Assembly (NCBI RefSeq): GCF_003254395.2
Contig: NC_037647.1
Span: 11,435,550-11,499,549, forward strand
Direction of reading: 5' to 3'
DNA length: 64,000 nt
Source: Apis mellifera
Taxonomy: Eukaryota; Arthropoda; Insecta; Hymenoptera; Apidae
Each line of letters opens with the position of its first letter. The first letter of the stretch is position 1. Of this stretch, positions 60,801 to 64,000 are shown in pieces. The translations under genes were made by a program, and so were the position numbers. Under the pieces are notes generated by a model that worked only from the letters and a program-made list of their open reading frames with translations, had not been told where the DNA came from and ran no database searches.

Positions 60801-63583
60801 CACCTGTGCATCGTGCAATTCTTTCAAGCACACTAAGTTTAACATTTAAAACAAGTGTTACTCCACATTCTCTAAGTCTATCTTGTGCTAATCTTGATAC
60901 AGAACGATGTACCAGTACAACATCTGGACCAAGAGCGGTGATTCTAGCAACTGTATGTCCTAAATATTCATTTTCCTATAAATAAAAAAAAATATTTATT
61001 GTACTGAAAAAATTAGAACATTGTTAAATTTTTCTTCATACTTGTAACATCACAGGTTCTAAACTTAATAATTTTCCCTCTACGCGTTGATACATTAATC
61101 CACATTGAAGCAATAAAATTTTTGGATGAGCTATCATTGCATTCATTCCTCTATGTGCAACATTTTTTGTACAAACTACACCAGATACAATCTCGCAATC
61201 ATCTCTATTTCCACCTGAACATTTTTTTATTTGCACGTATTGCCGAATATCTAAATCATCGACATTATGATTTAAATCTGGTCTAACATAATCAATAATT
61301 TGATGAGCAATAGGAAGTATTACTTCTGACCAATTTTGCGATAAACCTTCTTTATTAAGAAGTTGTTTAATTAACGAATCTTCGTGTTGCTTGAATGCAG
61401 ATCTATATTTAAATAAATTTAAATAAATATATATTAATATAATATATAATACATATATATTATTTATTTATATATAATAACTTACATTAAACTTTCATAT
61501 GCATGAAGTTCTCCAAACGCAGTTCGAAGATTCGTTGGTTTATGCCAACCATTTTTTTCTTTAAACTCTTGTACCTGTAGTGTATCATTATCATTTAAAA
61601 GATCATCAGCAATTTTAAAATTACATTTATGTGATTTTACTGTGACTTCTTTTTGTTCAATTATACCATCACTACTATCTACGGAAATTGTAGTCAAATC
61701 TTCTGATGTAGGCCTTTTTAATGTAACAGTAGATGCTTCTAAATTTAAATCTAAATAAAAACTTGAACTAGAAGATGGTAAACGACCAGCTGTTTGTTGC
61801 ATTGAATTTGAAGGTTTAGTTTCACTTTCTGAATCTAAAATTATATTTCCGTATATATTTGTAATTTTTGTATTTTCGTATTTTATTTCTATGAATTAGT
61901 TTATAGAAATATTTTATATATTACCAGTAGTTGAATCGTGTTGTGGAATCGTTTTTACCCATGCAGGTTCCTGAGCATCACAAGTATTTTGAGTTTCAGT
62001 TAATAAATCAGTACTTTGCATATTAGATAATTTTACTGGTTTAAATACAGCTGCTGTATCACTGAATTCATTATCAGCAAGTACTGGTTCTATAAAACCT
62101 GCTTCCAGCAATGCTTGTCCTATAGCAGTAGCTTGTATGCTGTAAAATATTGTATTTTAATATTTTTGTATATATATATTTTTTAAATTTGTTTTATTTA
62201 TACCGAGTAGCTGCCTTATTTTGTGCAATCATCCAATTTACTAGTTCATTAGCTAAAAAACAATTGTGGTAACTTTTCAATCTAATCCTGTGCGTTTGTA
62301 AAAGAATTGCTTGACTAGATCTAAATAGCTCTTCATAAATCATCCTTAAAGATGCTGAGTTTTGTAAAACAATAGAACGTTCGTGAGATGTTAAATAACT
62401 AGTTGTTGGTCTGAAAAAATATATTTATAGGATAACTATATATTTTATCAATCTCTAAATTATAATAAATTATTAACACTTAATTATAAAAATAAAACAA
62501 ATAAAATTTAATACCGTCCAATAGCATATTTTTCTTCCATATATCCTACACTTGGTTTTCTACAGATTGAAGTTTCATCCTGTATCGATTCATTTGTACT
62601 TTTTTGAGAAATAGGTGGTAAATTATTTCCATATTTAACTTGAAGATCTTCTTGCAATGCTTTTAAATCTGCTGATAGATCACTTCTCATATCAGATGAT
62701 TGCAAATAAGATAAAACTACTTTACAGCAATATGTACAAACTCTGAGATCACCTATTATAAAAAGTTTGTTACTAATTAAACTTACAAATTAATTAATGA
62801 AATTATTCATTTATTATTTATATTTATACCAGTGCATCCCATAATTTTTCCAGGTATCTGATCAGAACAACATTTTGAGCAAAATATTTGACCACAAACA
62901 CGACAATGATGTCTTCTGCGAAATGTTGTAAATCGTTCACCACATTCATAACATTGTTTGCTTACACTATCTGGCATCCAATAACTTCTCAATTGAGAAT
63001 CTTTGTATGAACGTAAGTTCTAAATTAAATTAATATCATTATTATTTTAAATAATTTATATTTCTTAATATATATAACATGTGAAAAATAACTTACATTA
63101 CTTTTTAAAGCTACAATATTACTAATACGTTTTAATACATTTGGTAAGCTTCTGCCTTCACAAGAATCTAATGGAAAGTTCATCATACTTGAATTGTCAT
63201 CTTCAGGTGATTTTTCTGTACTTTCTGATTGTTTCCAAGATTCAGAATCGGATGAGCTTTGTTCTTCATTCGTAGAAGAGATTGTAGAATCATCAACATT
63301 TTGTGATCCTAAAAATTACATGATATATATATAAATATATACATACGTTATATATAAATTTATCATTAATTTCTATACTTTGACGACATAAAATAAATTA
63401 GATTTTAAAATATATTACATTTTATATTTAAAAAAATAAAATGAAATACAATAAACAAAAGATTTTACCTTTAGTGAAATTAAAAAATTTCGAAAATAAA
63501 GAAGCCACACCAGGTTGACTTTCTTCGGGACTTAACGGAGCGAACTCCGTAAGTTTAGATGGCGAATTCATATTTTTATTCAT
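56311..63583 (-). CDS. PIKfyve: 1-phosphatidylinositol 3-phosphate 5-kinase (PIKfyve/Fab1), 14 coding exons
   Basis: This kinase converts endosomal PI3P to PI(3,5)P2 and controls endolysosome size and traffic. Coding exons, in order: 63583-63469, 63308-63097, 63019-62830, 62752-62515, 62410-62204, 62139-61925, 61834-61486, 61402-61042, 60975-60705, 60629-57899, 57829-57279, 57166-56834, 56750-56589 and 56507-56311. All junctions keep frame, giving 2043 residues (human protein 2098). Domains: FYVE finger about 123-185 (WMPD, RRHHCR), DEP about 255-325 (LANELVNWMI), TCP1/Cpn60-like about 540-790, Cys-rich CHK region about 1160-1330 (GRFLERYC, KCPAQAC, HHDHYQYF), and C-terminal kinase about 1745-2043. 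The kinase has GGKSGS at 1802-1807, FIIKEM with catalytic Lys 1820, FDLKGSVRNR, MDYSLLVG and IIDYIRTFTWDKK, so it appears active. The start is the first ATG (63583); a second lies four codons on. Exon 10 is unusually long (2731 nt). Confidence 0.95.
62752..63019 (-). other. PIKfyve FYVE zinc finger (exon 3 and start of exon 4)
   Basis: The PI3P-binding finger spans exon 3 and the first codons of exon 4. It shows eight zinc-type cysteines: CYEC, CRVC, CSKC and CTYC. The WMPD start and RRHHCR basic patch that define FYVE domains are intact. Confidence 0.92.
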
Positions 63584-64000
63584 TTTGTCCAATGTTATCT
63601 TTTTATAAACATTTTTAAATAAAACTTTTTAAATATTGTTCTCGCATCTGTGTTGACGAGTGTGTAAGAATAAAATTTTTTGACAGAAATGTCAAATCAC
63701 AGATGATACCTTGTCCGTGGTCAGCTATTCGTACACGTTACATCGTAATATTTTTACCTTTGTATAGATAATATAGCACACACTATAGAAATTATCAACA
63801 AATTGATATTTCAGTCACAGAGTAGATATAACATAGATTGATTATCCAATGCATTTTTGTATTACATGTATAGTTCAAGCAGTTTCGTAAGCCTTAATAT
63901 TTTTACCGATTCCGGTTAGAATAAGATCTCAACGTTAGTAATGGTTGGAATTGAAATTAAATTTCTGTTTAAATCTTGCCATTGTCGGATATTATACGGA
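63584..64000 (-). other. PIKfyve 5' UTR and promoter region
   Basis: No other coding region is seen here. The minus-strand leader starts somewhere upstream of 63583. I see no TATA box or consensus CRE, and the transcription start is not resolved. Confidence 0.5.

Overview
The window looks like nuclear DNA of a honeybee (genus Apis). The background is very AT-rich and full of A/T runs and microsatellites, with scattered CpG-rich islands. Genes are split by spliceosomal introns from under 100 bp to many kb. The best species clue is a CRF-like diuretic hormone (DH44) precursor whose mature peptide begins IGSLSIVNSMDVLRQ, which I recognise as the honeybee form. Four protein-coding genes can be supported by reading splice junctions and frames.

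Layout. (1) 0.35-25.7 kb, minus strand: the DH44 neuropeptide precursor gene. Two coding exons (3920-3771 and 1132-689) encode 197 residues. The signal-peptide exon is preceded by a splice acceptor. The best candidate for the missing 5' exon lies 21 kb away at 25670-25308, under a consensus TATA box. The large intron holds a dead mariner-family transposon (about 6951-7522), many microsatellites and a few GC-rich islands that could be regulatory. (2) 25.7-33.2 kb: gene-poor DNA with a tandem array of about 10 units (26902-27793) and a GC-rich island near 28.6-29.0 kb. (3) 33.2-35.3 kb, plus strand: DTWD1, a four-exon tRNA-uridine aminocarboxypropyltransferase of 295 residues. It is preceded by a diverged inverted duplication of about 150-170 bp arms carrying CRE, C/EBP-like and CTCF-like motifs. 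(4) 36.2-54.5 kb, plus strand: a UBALD-family gene (141 residues, four coding exons, two introns of about 8 kb) with a perfect CRE in its promoter. Its second intron contains a 1.6 kb tandem array (47251-48832) whose units carry one to three copies of the insect telomere motif CCTAA/TTAGG. (5) 56.3-63.6 kb, minus strand: a complete PIKfyve/Fab1 gene (14 coding exons, 2043 residues) with FYVE, DEP, chaperonin-like, Cys-rich and lipid kinase domains.

The four genes have unrelated jobs: hormone signalling, tRNA modification, a small UBA-like adaptor and endosomal PI(3,5)P2 synthesis. UBALD and PIKfyve converge tail to tail with about 1.8 kb between them and may overlap if UBALD uses a distal poly(A) site. 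Gene models were assembled by eye from splice sites, with reading-phase agreement at every junction. UTR ends and transcription starts are inferred.
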